From Chiua virens (lineage: Eukaryota; Basidiomycota; Agaricomycetes; Boletales; Boletaceae), in NCBI GenBank assembly GCA_019787685.1, contig JAHNUO010000021.1:186001-250000 (forward strand): a stretch of DNA of 64,000 bases, given 5' to 3'. This document shows, piece by piece, positions 36,090-47,713 of the stretch. The notes below the pieces were generated by a model, which did no database searches, was not told where the DNA came from, and saw only the letters and a list, made by a program, of their open reading frames with translations. Every line of letters starts with the position of its first letter. Within the stretch, counting starts at the first letter, position 1. The position numbers and the translations under genes were made by a program.

Positions 36090-37330
36090 CTGGCGGTCAG
36101 ACGCGTCTGTCTGCAAGGGGCGTCAATACAACGTAGTGATTGCCAACATGGACCAAACTAGCACCAATGATGTTGATGGTCGAAAGCACCAGTCTGTGAA
36201 GGGTGTCAATGCGAGTAAAGATGGACCATATGGACCATACTGGCCTACATGGTATGGCTTGGCAATGCTCCGCTAATGGTGTCCATGGTCGAGAGTGCCA
36301 GTCTGTGGGGGGTGTCAATACAGAGCGAGAGTTGCTGACGTGCCCCATGCCAGTCTGGATTGGGTTTGTTAGCAACGCTCCGCCAATGGTGTCAGTGGTC
36401 GAGAGCGCTAGTCTGCGAGGGGTGTCAATACAGAGCGAGGGTTCCTGACATGGGCCATGCTGAGCTGCATTGTATGGCTTGGCGACATTCCACCAATGGT
36501 CCCAGTGATCAAGAGTGCCAGTCTGCGAGGGGTGTCAATACAGAGCGAGAGTTGCTGATGTGCCCCATACCAGTCTGGATTGGGTTTGTTAGCAACACTC
36601 CGCCAATGGTGTTAGTGGTCGAGAGCGCTAGTCTGCGAGGGGTGTCAATACAGAGCGAGGGTTCCTGACATGGGCCATACTGAGCTGCATTGTATGGCTT
36701 GGCGACATTCCACCAATGGTCCCAGTGATCAAGAGCGCCAGTCTGCGAGGGGTGTCAATACAGAGTGAGAGTTGCTGACGCGCCCCATACCAGTCTGGAT
36801 TGGGTTTGTTAGCAACACTCCGCCAATGGTGTTAGTGGTCGAGAGTACCAGTCTGTGGGGGGTGTCAATACAGAGCGGGAGTTGCTGACATGGTCCATTT
36901 CAGTCTGGATTGAGTTTGTTAGCAATGCTCCGCCAATGGTGTTAGTGGTCAAAAGCGCCAGTCTGCGAAGGGTGTCAATACGAGTAAAGATGGTCTATAT
37001 GGTCCATACTGGCCTACATTGTATGGCTTGGCAACATTCCACCAATGATGCTAGTGGTCGAGAGTGCCAGTCCGCAAGGAGTGTCAATACAAAGTGAAAG
37101 TTGCTGACATGGCCCGCACCAGTCTGGATTGGGTCTGTTAGCAACATTCTACTGATGTGTATCGGTTGTTGAGAGCGCCAGTCCACAAGGCTGTGTCAAT
37201 ACAGAGTAAGAGTTACTCACATGGCCCATGCAAGTCTGGATTGGGTTCATTAGCAAGACTCTACCAATACGGTGTCGGTGGTCGAGAGCACCCGTCTGGG
37301 AGGCATTGTTATGAGTAGCCACAAGGGCAC
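36090..37330. repeat. Tandem array, 110-bp unit, about 11 copies
   Basis: The word GGTGTCAATA recurs at 36311, 36421, 36531, 36641, 36751, 36861 and 36971, exactly 110 bases apart each time. Further diverged copies lie near 36202, 37080, 37192 and 37301. Alternate units differ: one type carries CAGTCTGGATTGGGTTTGTT, the other GAGCTGCATTGTATGGCTTG, so part of the array is a 220-bp dimer repeat. Because 110 is not a multiple of 3, the open frames seen here rotate and are not genes. Confidence 0.92.
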
Positions 37331-38120
37331 ATGGATCAACACTCGACAACCCCCTCAGAGATTACATAAGCTGACCAGAGCATGTATCATTCTGGCATAA
37401 ATTGTGTTGTTGATAGACATGATAAGCCCAGCTAATTGTTGATCTAACTGTCATCGATTTCCTGATGTGATTGCGCTGATGATGTGACTTTCCCTGAACC
37501 TCCCATTCCGGTAATAAAAAACAACATCTGCTCTTTACAATCACCAATAAAGTGCTGAGTAGCAATTGAAAACGTGCATGACTGTTCTTTGTTGCTATCC
37601 AAACTGAAATCGGTGAGAACCTTGTCCATAATTTGAATTCGGTTGACAGTGCGTAAATCGTCAAACTTGATGCAAGAATTACTTAGACCATCCAAGATGT
37701 GATCAATGCTCACAGTCAGATCTTGAACCTGTAATTGCACATGTTTCAGTGGTAGTAGGTCTTTATGATCAACAGCAGACAGGCGTTTCAAACGTTTCTC
37801 AACATTCATCATTTCCTTGTGTTTCAATCTTATCTTGGAAGATTGATCATCAGAACATGTAACAGCATCCTCTGAAAGAAACACATTATTGTACGAACAT
37901 GCTTGAGAATACTTGTGAGCACAATCACAAACATATACTTCATCATCGTTTAGCAAAGACTGCATCATCATCTCATTTGACTCCCCACATACATCTTCAG
38001 TTCAATCATTTGCTTCATCAATCATACAAAGATCATTGGCCAACAGATCAATTAGTTCTTCGGGGTCACCGGATTCCAAGTCAGCTGGCATTTGAGCACT
38101 TTCTGTCTGGGTGCGCATGA
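37331..38120 (-). pseudogene. Helitron Rep-helicase fragment ending at Walker A
   Basis: Minus-strand coding starts near 38120 (QTESAQMPADLESGDPEELI), is interrupted by a stop near 38000, and continues through ANDLCMID-type acidic text to SCTFSIATQHFIGDCKEQ. It then reaches FFITGMGGSGK (Walker A, about 37510-37480) and degenerates within about 15 codons. The layout matches the linker before the PIF1 helicase domain of fungal Helitrons. The rest of the helicase is absent, and the 110-bp tandem array begins about 110 bases further on. Confidence 0.7.
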
Positions 38121-39107
38121 AGTGTAGTTGGTCAGATCTGGAGATCTTCTCTTCTTGGCACTCTGTCCACAGTACATCATGAGACTCCAGATTTCATGAT
38201 AAGGCCTTATAATACATTAGTAAAAAATCAAACTCATGTAATAAAAGAAATGCAAGATTAGCATTATAATGGCTTGTAAGCCCTTTGTAACAGTAGATCT
38301 CCTGGAAAACGACAGTTGGATGGTCAGCAATGACAAAGGTCATGCCACCTGGTGAGGATGGTCAAGCTTTATCTATAAAGTTAAACTTTATGTACCCCTT
38401 ACAAGTATAGGTCTTCTGGAAAATAAATGCAGAATCGTCAGTAAATACACACATTATGCATCTCAATGAGTGTGACCACAGTTTATCAATTTGATTGGCT
38501 TGATACAACCCTTATGATGGTAGATCTTGTTGAGAATGAACATTGCACAGTCAGCCAGGGCATATATCACCCAGATTGCTTCAAGGGCACAAGTAGAGCC
38601 ATACCGGAGCTTGTAGGGCAGAGTGGTAAATGATATTGCGTCCTGCAAGTGGTTCATCCAAGTCCAGCCAGCTATAATACAGCTAGCTAGATATCTGCAT
38701 TACATAAGGGCCAGAAAGAGGTATTTGTGCAAACACATACATATGTGTGTGGATAGACTTTCAAATTGCTACCACTAAATTACTGTAGGAATATTATTGT
38801 GCAGTACTACAGTTACAGACAATGTTGCTGTTATGGCAAGCAATTCTAAACTGCATGAATACAAAGGAGAAAGTCTATCACACCAAGAGAAGAGATACAT
38901 TTGTATGCACTGGATAACACTGCCATGATGGTGACTTGTTGGTGTAGGCAACCATACTGAAAGCAAAAGTTTCATGAAAATCACTCAGTTGAATCATTGC
39001 TTGCCATCTCAATGGATGCTCAAATGGATATAATTTAAACTCCTTAGTATCGATTCATAAACTACACAGCAGCAGTAATACAGTGCGACTTCAATGACTT
39101 GGCCACA
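38121..39107. repeat. Degenerate tandem repeat of about 115 bp
   Basis: A segment built on CCTT...TAGATCTTCTGGAAAA followed by a GTCAG word recurs near 38277, 38392 and 38506, at roughly 115-base spacing and with many differences. The remainder to 39107 is AT-rich and shows no gene. Confidence 0.4.
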
Positions 39108-40280
39108 GACTTCTGAGTGAAATGGTCTTGCTCAATCTGAAAGGAAAAAGTTGGTCCAAACTTGAATACTCTCCTGCACTTTCCAGTTGGCACTGTTTCA
39201 AGTCATGGTTATAATGTGAAACAGCCATACCTATTCCACCACAACCAAAGGTCATCCACTAAGTTCTTGTCTTCCTCAGTCTTTGTTTCTTCAAACCATT
39301 CCACTATAGCCTTGTAGAACTTGTGGTTGTTGAACACACTGTCAATGATTGCCCAGGAACCAATGGAGGACAGGGCAAAATGAACCTAATAGATAGCAAT
39401 CTGGACCGTATGGTTACCAGTTGGCATGCATGAAATGACTAAAACTTACCTGGCAAGCAACATATGCTATGGCACATGATTTGACTGTCTTCATACCTAC
39501 CAGTTTTGTGATGTGACTGTGTGTCTGTCTTTCACCGTGATGATGTCTTGTAGAAAAGGAACCCCTGGAACTTTCGTTCTCCATGATTTCTGTGGTGCTA
39601 GAAGAGACAAAAATAGCTTTGAAAGCCTTGGAATGGAGAATCAATAACAAGATATGTTCATGATGCAGGACTCACCTTCTCTAATAGTTCACCCTTGAAG
39701 AGTCCATTGTCCAGGCAGTTGGGATCAAACTGGCTGCCAGGATACAAAATGTTGGCCAACACTGAGCAGTGATGAGATAGTTTGGATGGAATTTGCATAT
39801 CATTTGTTGTTGGCTGTATCATCACAATAGTTAGTTGTGTACAGTGGATACTATCGCCTACTAGGCATCATTCCAGTCATAGTTGACTGGATACACAAGT
39901 TGTCCAGTCACATCATTGTAGAAGCCCCTCCCACTCTTGTCTTCTTTGTTGAGAGGAGGATCTGGTCTCAGTGTATCTCTCATAAACCAGTTGACAACTT
40001 GAACTTTCAACCTGTGGGTATCATCAGCACAACCACTGTCAGCACCTTGGCCAAGCTACCAATTGATCCTCTTGAGTCATATTGTATAAAGCCAAACTGA
40101 TGGGGTTTCTTACCTGTTGTAAAGCATCTTGCAGGTCAGTTACTGGGATGTCATGCACAGAAGGAATCCACTGTAGCAATTCCTTGTAGGACTTGTATAA
40201 ATGATTCTCCCTTGTTGGAAGCATTGTCAGCGACAATCCAATGAACAACTTAATGCAAAACAAAACATAATGCACCTGTC
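39108..40280 (-). pseudogene. DUF6698-like protein, copy 2
   Basis: In minus-strand order: LYKSYKELLQWIPSVHDI (about 40230), DSGCADDTHRLKVQVVNWF (about 40060), GRGFYNDVTGQLVYPVNYDW (about 39910), HSKAFKAIFVSSSTTEIME (about 39640), LVGMKTVKSCAIAYVACQV (about 39500), SSIGSWAIIDSVFNNHKFYK (about 39380) and VDDLWLWWNR (about 39240). This is the same block order as copy 1 at 34.7-36.0 kb. Frame changes around 40100 and after DWNDA suggest decay, although some could be introns. Function of the family is unknown. Confidence 0.6.
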
Positions 40281-40871
40281 AGTATGGTTGACTATGATAC
40301 CTGTATTAGCAGTAGTGTTGTCACAGTTTGGTTAACCAGGAACTGGTTCCAGTTTTACTCAGTTTACATACAGTTTGGTTTACATAAGCAGACTGAACCA
40401 GGTACAAAACTGGTTTCCGGTTTTACCTGGTTCAGTTCCAGTTTGGGACCAACAAAAACTACATTATCAGTCCTAATTGGTTTCGGACCAGTTCAGACCA
40501 GTTCGAAACAATTCAGAGTGTTACAAACAACAAAGAGATGCAGATACAGGCATATAGCAAGCAACATTATGTATATATTACCAACATCATCATCCTGCAT
40601 GACTATGCAGATGACTGTGGTCTTTTGACTTTTGTATGCTGCAATGTTGGCTGTGCAATGGCAAGTGGAGGGATATTGAGCTGGATAAGTACACAATCAG
40701 CTTATTTGATGTAGATGTAATAAATACTTAATGCACCTTTTTTTGCTGCCACAGGGGTCAGACCTCAATCATTAACAGATCTTTCACCTGGGGTTTGCAG
40801 GGGACATCACAGACGAGTGTAGTAGCACAGTGGGCACGATGAAACTGTGGGTAAGGTCTTGTGTTTGCCAG
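40281..40871. repeat. ACTGGTT-rich low-complexity patch
   Basis: Between about 40330 and 40510 the words AACTGG, CCAGTT and GGTTT recur many times in both orientations (for example AACTGGTTCCAGTTTTAC). The patch can fold back on itself. The rest is non-coding. Confidence 0.4.
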
Positions 40872-42520
40872 TCAAATTGTGTATTGTTGCTGTCTGAACC
40901 ACCTCATAGTTCCTGAAACCATGACTTGAAATGTGAGTAAGTGGGCATGCTTCAAGAACTCTGAAAATACCACAGGCAAGGTCTTGGATAGGTCGTCATA
41001 TGAGATGTTCAGTTTCATGTTTGTAATGGTGCTTCTGTGCACTGGTTTCTGATTGAACCAAGGGAGCAATCTGCAAAAGAGATATATGAGAACGTAGGCA
41101 AGAGATTTTATGTTGTCTCTATGGCTCAATTCCCTAGGTGACTGTTCATGGCAGCAAAGGCAGGCATGCCAATGAATGCCATGCCTTGTCAAAACAGAAT
41201 ATGGATGTGCATGGAAGCATCTCTGTATTGATGTGCAGAACTGAAATCAGCGAGATACAGCATATTGTGGCATGTAGTATTCCCAACAAGGATGTTAGCT
41301 GGTTTGATATCACAGTGGATAAAATTACGCACATGGATGGCCTTGAGACATGTAAGCTGCAAGACAGGAAAGGTCCAGAAAAAGTCAGCACTGAAGAGAT
41401 ATAGTGGGATGAAGGAGACATACCATATGCTCTGCGATCAGAGCCATGGTACTATAAGAGAATTCATGCCCACACATATTGAAAATGACTTCCAGTGAAG
41501 GCCCAAGTGATCCAAGCATGAGCATGTTGTAGGAGTTAGATACTCCCTACGGTTGTAGGATACCCTTTCCTCGCTCTTCATCATGTCCTATCACCTCCCA
41601 TCTCACCCACCATCAACTTCGTGCCAGCCCGGGTTCATTCCTAGTGTTTACAGATCATCTGAATCCATCTGAATCCAATCTGAGTCCAATCTGAGTCAAT
41701 GCAATGCAATCCAGTTTTATCATACATATTGACTTGTTCTATTCGATTTGGCCTTATTAATGTTGTTACTATCCTAACACCTTTCCTTTCTTTGTCATCT
41801 ACAAGGTTTGACACTCCTTCTTAGCATACTCACCCTATGTCGATCCTGTACACTTACTTAGGGTCGGATTACCTTTAACAGTCCTGGGTTATGCCCAGGA
41901 CTATAAAACCATGTTTCTAACATAAAAAATTATCTTTCTGTGTTCAGGAGATCTCCTGTTTTACTCTCTCATGTGTGAGTGAGCTGGATAGCTTTCCTTT
42001 TACCTCGTCCTATCGTTCCTCTGCATTTCATCTACTCAAATCAATCCTCTCATTGCCTCAACTCCACCCGGATACTTTTTCATCAGCTGCTTTTCATTCT
42101 GGATCGTTCAGCAGCCTCTAGGACTCTTAGACAAACCCAAATCCTTCATTCCTTCAAATATAACCCCCCTTGGGATGAACTTATCGCCCCACCTTTCTTC
42201 ATTCACCTATTATTTGTTTTCTTCAATGTTGTGCCCAGATGCTGCTCCAGACCAGACAGATTGAGGGATACCAGGAACACCACGCAAGTATGAGAGAATG
42301 TGGTGTTTGTGTTTGAGGGAATAATGGTTAGGTCCAGCTTTACTTAGCTTGACGACAAGCTCACGACTGCTGTCAATAAGGTCAGAGGCTTGAAAAACTG
42401 TGCCTATGCCACATAAGCCAGCCTTCTGGTAACCAATTGTAAGTGTATCCACTCACCTGATGACCCAGAACCACATTTTGCTCCCAACTTGAAATGAGAG
42501 TCACCACAAGAAAGAATCAT
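40872..42520 (-). pseudogene. Casein kinase 1-like protein kinase, interrupted copy
   Basis: The start is MILSCGDSHFKLGAKC at 42520. Splicing across a GTGAGT...GCATAG intron builds a glycine loop CGSGSSGTVFQA. Then follow ELVVKLSKAG (catalytic Lys), ILSYLRGVPGIPQSVW and, after the LTR, MLMLGSLGPSLEVIFNMCG. The catalytic loop reads FIHCDIKPANILVG, and the C-lobe NELSHRDNIKSLAYVLIYLF. This is the CK1 order. Defects are clear: DFG reads DFS, an in-frame TGA follows HIHILF (about 41200), and a 698-bp solo LTR splits the coding sequence. CK1 enzymes phosphorylate Ser/Thr in many pathways; this copy should be inactive. Confidence 0.8.
41528..42225. mobile_element. Solo LTR inside the CK1-like gene, 698 bp
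   Basis: On the plus strand it begins TGTAGGAGTTAG and ends TTTTCTTCA, with ATGT on both sides (41524-41527 and 42226-42229) read as a 4-bp target duplication. Removing it restores the kinase frame (SGHN then MLMLGS). A TATAAAA box lies near 41901. The same LTR sits at the same place in the right inverted arm (63076-63773), so insertion came before the duplication. Confidence 0.78.
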
Positions 42521-42789
42521 TAAGAGAAAGTACAATAAAGTAAATACAGTGTGAGGAAGTTTGGACAAGTAAGTTGATTGACTGTAGGTTTGAGAGGTGA
42601 TTTCAACCTTCAATTCAGATGCAGTGGCATTCAATGGTGGTAGTCGTGAGAAACATAGCATGTAGTTTGATGCGGTAGTCTAGGGATCAACAGTGGTGAA
42701 GTTCTACAGTTCTACAGAAGTTCCATGAGCAAACCCTCTTCACATTCAGGATCATACACGAGATCCCACTGGTTGACTGAGGCACATTC

Positions 42790-42935
42790 CATGAAATTCA
42801 GTCATTTTTTCTTGAAGTCATACTTGAGCATTTGAAGAGCCTCCATGAGGCAAGGGCTGATTCTATTTCTCTTCTTCGTGTTAGTCTCTGCACTGGATGA
42901 GAAAACACGCTCACAAGGGACAGCTGATGCTTGTA
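42790..42935 (-). pseudogene. Truncated hAT C-terminal domain, inverted copy
   Basis: Minus-strand sequence matches the end of the hAT transposase at 62366-62499 (VPCERVFSSSAETNTKKRNR and the following helix). Upstream of 42935 the sequence changes to an unrelated degenerate repeat, so only about the last 43 codons remain. Confidence 0.75.
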
Positions 42936-43650
42936 CATATTGCCTTTCATTCCCTCAGCCAATTCATTGACACCCATCCTCCCTAGTTGGCCCACATGTA
43001 TCCTATGTTTTGCCTCTTTGCCAGCCACTCAATGTGTATTGGTATTCATTCCCTTGGCCAGGCTGTGGACACCCAGTCCTTGGTCCTTGGCCCACCTGGC
43101 TCCTATGTATCCACTCTTCACTGGCCACTCAATGTCTATCAGCTGTCATTCCCTCAGCCCACCCACACTGTCCCCCTGCATCTATACCAGCCACTTACTG
43201 CATGTCAGTGGCCATTACCTTAGCCCATTCATTTCTTCTTTCTGTATACTGGCTGGCCATTGACTATCAGCAATGCCTCCTTCGGCCTAGACCCATGGAC
43301 CGCCTCTTCTCCTGTCAGCCCACCTTTCTCCAGTATCCCACACATCAGCCTGCCCATGCATATTGATGTGTCTTTCACTTGGCTTACTACCACCTGACAG
43401 CTTGGATGACATCGGCCCATCAATATCTTTTGCTGTCTACTATCTTGGTCATTCTGTGTATCACTGGTGCATGTCCACTTGGCCAACCCATTTATCTCGC
43501 CTCTTAACCTTGGTCCCTCTCAGCCGCCCCTTCATTGGCTAACAGGATATCTCTATATCAATTTCCTTGGCCCCTCCATCTCAATTGCTGTTCCATTCAT
43601 TAGCCCACCCATTACTCTTGGTATTCTCTTGTTGGCCATACTCATTGGCC
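42936..43650. repeat. Degenerate minisatellite starting at the inverted-repeat break
   Basis: Variants of CCACTCAATGT...ATTCCCTC/TTGGCC recur near 42950, 43018, 43124, 43190 and 43250, at irregular 60-110-base spacing. The plus-strand frames here are open because the repeat lacks stops and should not be read as genes. Confidence 0.45.
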
Positions 43651-44972
43651 CAGACAACATTACAGTGTTGCATCATTGTTGTGTGTTAACATCTTTGGCA
43701 AGAAAAAGTGGGAGAGGGAGGAAGAGGGAGAGAGAAGAGGGAGAGAGGACTAGGAGAGGAGAGGATGGAGAGTTGATGTCATGTCAGCACACATGGCGTC
43801 ATCATTGTCAGTCCAGATGGCACAAAGGGTGAGGCCTTGAAGTGGAGGAAGGTGGGTGAGGTGGCGAGATAGAAAGGGAGGCAAACACAATGCATGGACA
43901 ATGCAACAACATGTCATATTGTCGTCACATTGTGTCACTCTCTTATTCTTGTCGGTACATGTTGTTGTCAGGTTGGTGGAGCAAAAGGAGAGGGACAGGG
44001 CAAGGTGCAAGGTGTAGGGTTCATCATCATAGTCATCACCAAGAAAGGGGTGAGAGGGGTGGGCCTGAAGGAAGGATGTGATGAGGTGAGGTGAGGCAAG
44101 GTTGCTGGAGGTGGGGTGCAAGGAAGAGGCGGTCATAAATGGAGATGCACATGATGCACATTGTGGATGTGTCATTGTCATCACAGCACGTTGTGCCATG
44201 TCACAGTGTCATCCATCCACATTAGTGAGGTCAGGTGAGTGTGAGGGTGAGGTGGTGGTGAGGTTTTGAGGTTTCCTGATATGGCCTACCCATTATCCCA
44301 TGTAGTATCCTGTCCAAACTGCATCAGCATCCATCCCACTGCCTGTTATCATTGTGGCCATTGCAGAGTTCATGGTCACCTTACTTGGTGAGCCTTGGCA
44401 TTATCAGTTTGACTTTGCACTCGTTTCTGACATTGTCTGGACACCCCTCAGTGCTGCAGACGTCAGTGGTGTTGCTCCCCTGCCACTTGGTTTGACTGGG
44501 CCAAAGTTTGGTGGTGAACACTTCTTCTGCACTTGCTCTACTTGGCCCAGTGTTCTGACATTCTCCATAGGTTTTTTGGCGTATTTCTTGGGTCCTCTTT
44601 ATGTCTCAACACTTTCCTCAACAACAGATGAGTCAATATGTATCAGTACTACATACCTAGTTCACCATGCCACGGTTGCTCTCAGCTCGCTTCTGACCTC
44701 AGGGCCCAACATGTGCTGTTTGCCAACCTGCCCCTCCAATTAATTTCATTCCAGGATCACCCCAAAGCAATAGAAAAGCAAGCCATTGGAAAATTCACTT
44801 GTTACCCTTCCTCATTACTCTCTGCTGGTAAGTACACTCTCATGACATGACAAGTCATGCTGTTCCTGCACCCACGGCTACCTAACAGGGAGGTCATGCT
44901 AGACAAGCAACAGAGAAAGCACCCACAACTCATGTGCCCACTGCTGTTCCACACACCCATCCTGCACACATC
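43651..44972. other. Purine-rich and low-complexity spacer
   Basis: A GAGAGGGAG-type run covers about 43690-43770, and a GGTGAGG-rich tract lies near 44080-44270. No gene was recognised. Confidence 0.35.
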
Positions 44973-46688
44973 ATGGCTGACAGGAAAGAGATCAATATTG
45001 ACAGGGAGCTTGCTAGGCAGAACCTCGACTTGGAGACTGATGATGAAAATCTACCTCCCAAGGACCCAGTATCATCACAAACTGGGGTCTATGATCCCTT
45101 TGTTGACCCTTCTCATGATCAATCCTCAAAAAATGTGAGTATGGCTGATATTCAATACTTTTCAATCAAACTGAGGAGAGCTCGACTTGCAAGCTGTGCA
45201 GGTAGTTCCTATTGTTTTGACTCAAGCTGAAATCGGCTGAAATCCATCATTTCAGAAGGAAGATTCATGACGCTGATCTACTCGCATGGGAAGTGAAATA
45301 TGTGAAGTGGCATACATATGTCTATGTAGCAGAATCTGGGAACTCTATGCTTCATGGCCATATTGATTGCTGGCACCTGCACAAGTATCTAGAACTTGTG
45401 GAAGTGCGCAGCTGGCCCACTTGGGTAGAAAGTCTAAAGAAGGCCAAGGGGGTTAAAGTACACACTTAGTGAAATGTGGCAGGCAGCTGCTGAAAGTGGT
45501 ATGCTGGACAGCCTTTATGCATGAGTGAGACTGATGCTTCAAACCCTGAGGACCAAGAGGCTTTACCCGCATTCTCAAAGAAAGAATTTCGCAAATGCCT
45601 CATGGCATTCATTGTAGCTGATGACCAGGTACATTCTATAAGCTCATTCTAAGGTGTGAAGTCTGGCTTACCTCATGTAGTCCATCAATGTTGTAGAACA
45701 CAGAGAATTCCAGAAGCTTCTCCTGTTCCTATGGGAAGGTTTTTGCGATTCTGACATTCCCTGTCACATGATTGTCCAAAACCAGATCTTAGAGTCATGG
45801 AATAGGTACTTGGTAACTCTTGCCCATGAATTTGAGGTGAGTATGGATTATTGATCTGAGTTGTACTATCACTAACCCACTACGTAGCATGTGCTTGGTC
45901 AAATCTCATTTATGACCAATACTTGGTCAGCAGGTATTGAGCAGGCTTCCTTGCCCTCACGGCTCACTGGATTACTGAAGATTCTCAACATCATCTAGAG
46001 TTGAGATCTGCATTGGTTGGATTCACAAGAATGAAAGGGAAATACGATGGTTGTCTCCTAGCACGAACAATAATCGACCTCTTTGATTGTGTGAAAGTAA
46101 CATCCACGGTCTGTTTATACAATTCTGTTGAAAATTGACTGAGCATCACCAAACTACCAGGTTGGGTATTTCACAATGGACAATGCCTCAAACAATGACA
46201 GTTGCATGCAACACTTGGAGCACTTGTTGGAATCTCAGGATATCCACTTTGATGTGCGTGACCGCCAAATAAGATGCTTCCCACACATAATCAACATCTG
46301 CATAAGACACGTCTTGGACAGGTTCATGTGTTCTGTGGTTGAAGAGATTGTAGAAGCTTGGGTTGATTCGTTTCCAGATAGTGCTGACTGCACATGCTAT
46401 GCAACCACTGTCCAGAACAAGCCTATCAAGAAGGGTCACTCTATTGCTATAGCAATTTGCTCATTAGGTCTTTGTTGTGATGAGTTTGCAGAAACCATCA
46501 AACATGGAAATGCAAGGAATTGGTTTCGGGCACCGGAAGTGGAGTCCAGATTGTTCCTAATCATGAACTGAAACTTGACACTGATACAAGGTGGGATTCT
46601 ATGTACAGTATATCCATCGCCTGATTGAGTTATGCCTGGTATGTCACCAAAAACATTTAATGGCTATGAGGCTAACCTAATTAGGCTA
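44973..46688 (+). pseudogene. hAT-family transposase, 5' part
   Basis: It starts MADRKEINIDRELARQN. A BED-like DNA-binding region follows near 45250-45470 (WHTYVYVAESGNSMLHGHID, HLHKYLELVE). Then come FSKKEFRKCLMAFIVADDQ, EHREFQKLLLFLWEGF, ISFMTNTWSAG (first catalytic region), VGYFTMDNASNNDSCMQ (second catalytic Asp) and RQIRCFPHIINICIRHVLD. The last part, LDTDTRWDSMYS, is followed in another frame by YIHRLIELCL and a GTATGT...ATTAG intron. The next exon is cut after GCTA by a Helitron. hAT enzymes move DNA by cut-and-paste through hairpin intermediates. Frame changes near 45990, 46570 and 46610 show decay. Confidence 0.8.
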
Positions 46689-46761
46689 TTATGAGTCCTT
46701 CCGAAGGAAGGCAAGTTTTGCTCAAACGGTTGCAGTGTGCCTGAATTCATGATAATTGAGC

Positions 46762-47412
46762 TGTTGAAGGTAATAAATCCCAGCTGAAGTGCAGTACTCA
46801 GGGGGATTGAAAGCAAGAAAAGGGTGAAGAAATGCAATTCCATTCGACCCAGGGACAATGCTCAGTTGGTGAATGACGAGAAATGGTTTTTTAGTAGTCC
46901 AAGATGAATCCGGGGTGAATCTGGATTAAAATGGATGGAAAAGCGGACATGGCAGTCTGAATCCGGATCAATAAAACACAAGGAGAGTGAGAGAAAACGA
47001 ACGTCGATGGAAAACAATGTGAGACAGATGCACACAGGCAAAAGCTACTATATTTTTTTTAATACAGTGAATTTTATAGTCCTCGGGAATACCCTCAGAC
47101 TTGTCCTAAGTAAGGATAATGATAAAAAGAAGGTTTTCATATGGTATAAAGTTCAAGGGGCACCCGAACGTCCCTGCAAGGGCTGTGTGACATGGTCTAG
47201 CCAATGCTAAGTACAAATAAGGAGCATTAAAAATAGAATAAAAGAGTCCAAGGTAAAACAAGTGCAGATACAGCAATCTGGATGAGTTCGTGCATGTGAT
47301 CGAGCAAGTAACAATGGATTCAAGTGGACAGATGGTTTGGATGATGATTTGAATGATGATGGTGAGTGATGAGAACATGCTTTACGAGCACAAGGAATAT
47401 CTATTCCTTACA
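46762..47412 (+). repeat. Direct repeat, copy 1 (LTR-like)
   Basis: It shares a long alignment with 52255-52871 in the same direction, from TGTTGAAGGTAATAAATCC to CTATTCCTTACA. TG...CA ends and a palindromic GGAATATCTATTCC near the 3' end resemble the LTR family found in the CK1-like gene. No matching target duplication was found, so the true borders are unsure. Confidence 0.6.
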
Positions 47413-47713
47413 CCGTGAGAAAAAAAAAAACCTTATCTGCACTGTCTGATCCAATCATTGTATATATTTAGATTTCGAGTGACTGTCTACTGGAGTTTGC
47501 ACAAAATTCAGATAGTTGTATTGCACTATGTACTTTTGTATCTCATATCACTCTGCCATATTCATCCTTTTCAGACTTTCCGTGGGGATGAGCAGTGTCT
47601 CTTCATCATAGAACACTCTTTTGCAGCCGATGACAAAGGGTTTCTTGTTCGAATTGTTCATCCTTTGGTGGGCTTCTTGACATCTCTGTTCAGCAACCTG
47701 TAGAGTTCGTTGG
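47413..47713. other. Spacer between repeat copy 1 and the GDFVEV gene
   Basis: Begins with a poly-A run. No gene recognised. Confidence 0.3.

Larger units (their letters stand above)
41301..42935 (-). repeat. Left arm of a large inverted repeat
   Basis: Every checked position pairs with position 105301 minus itself in 62366-64000, with no indel. The encoded blocks are identical and only one base difference was noticed (42926 against 62375). Homology stops at 42935 inside the hAT dimerisation domain. The arm carries the 3' end of hAT, the CK1-like gene and its solo LTR. Confidence 0.92.

Noticed and set aside
36203..37097. Several plus-strand reading frames inside the tandem array
   Set aside because: The 110-base period is not a multiple of three, so the frames simply rotate through a stop-poor repeat; they are not a gene.
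41979..42293. 104-codon plus-strand frame, present again at 63322-63008
   Set aside because: It lies mostly within the solo LTR, and its duplication is explained by the inverted repeat, not by selection on a protein.
43690..44120. A regulatory purine tract or triplex-forming site
   Set aside because: Purine-rich sequence is clear, but no gene nearby gives it a role and no mirror symmetry was confirmed.
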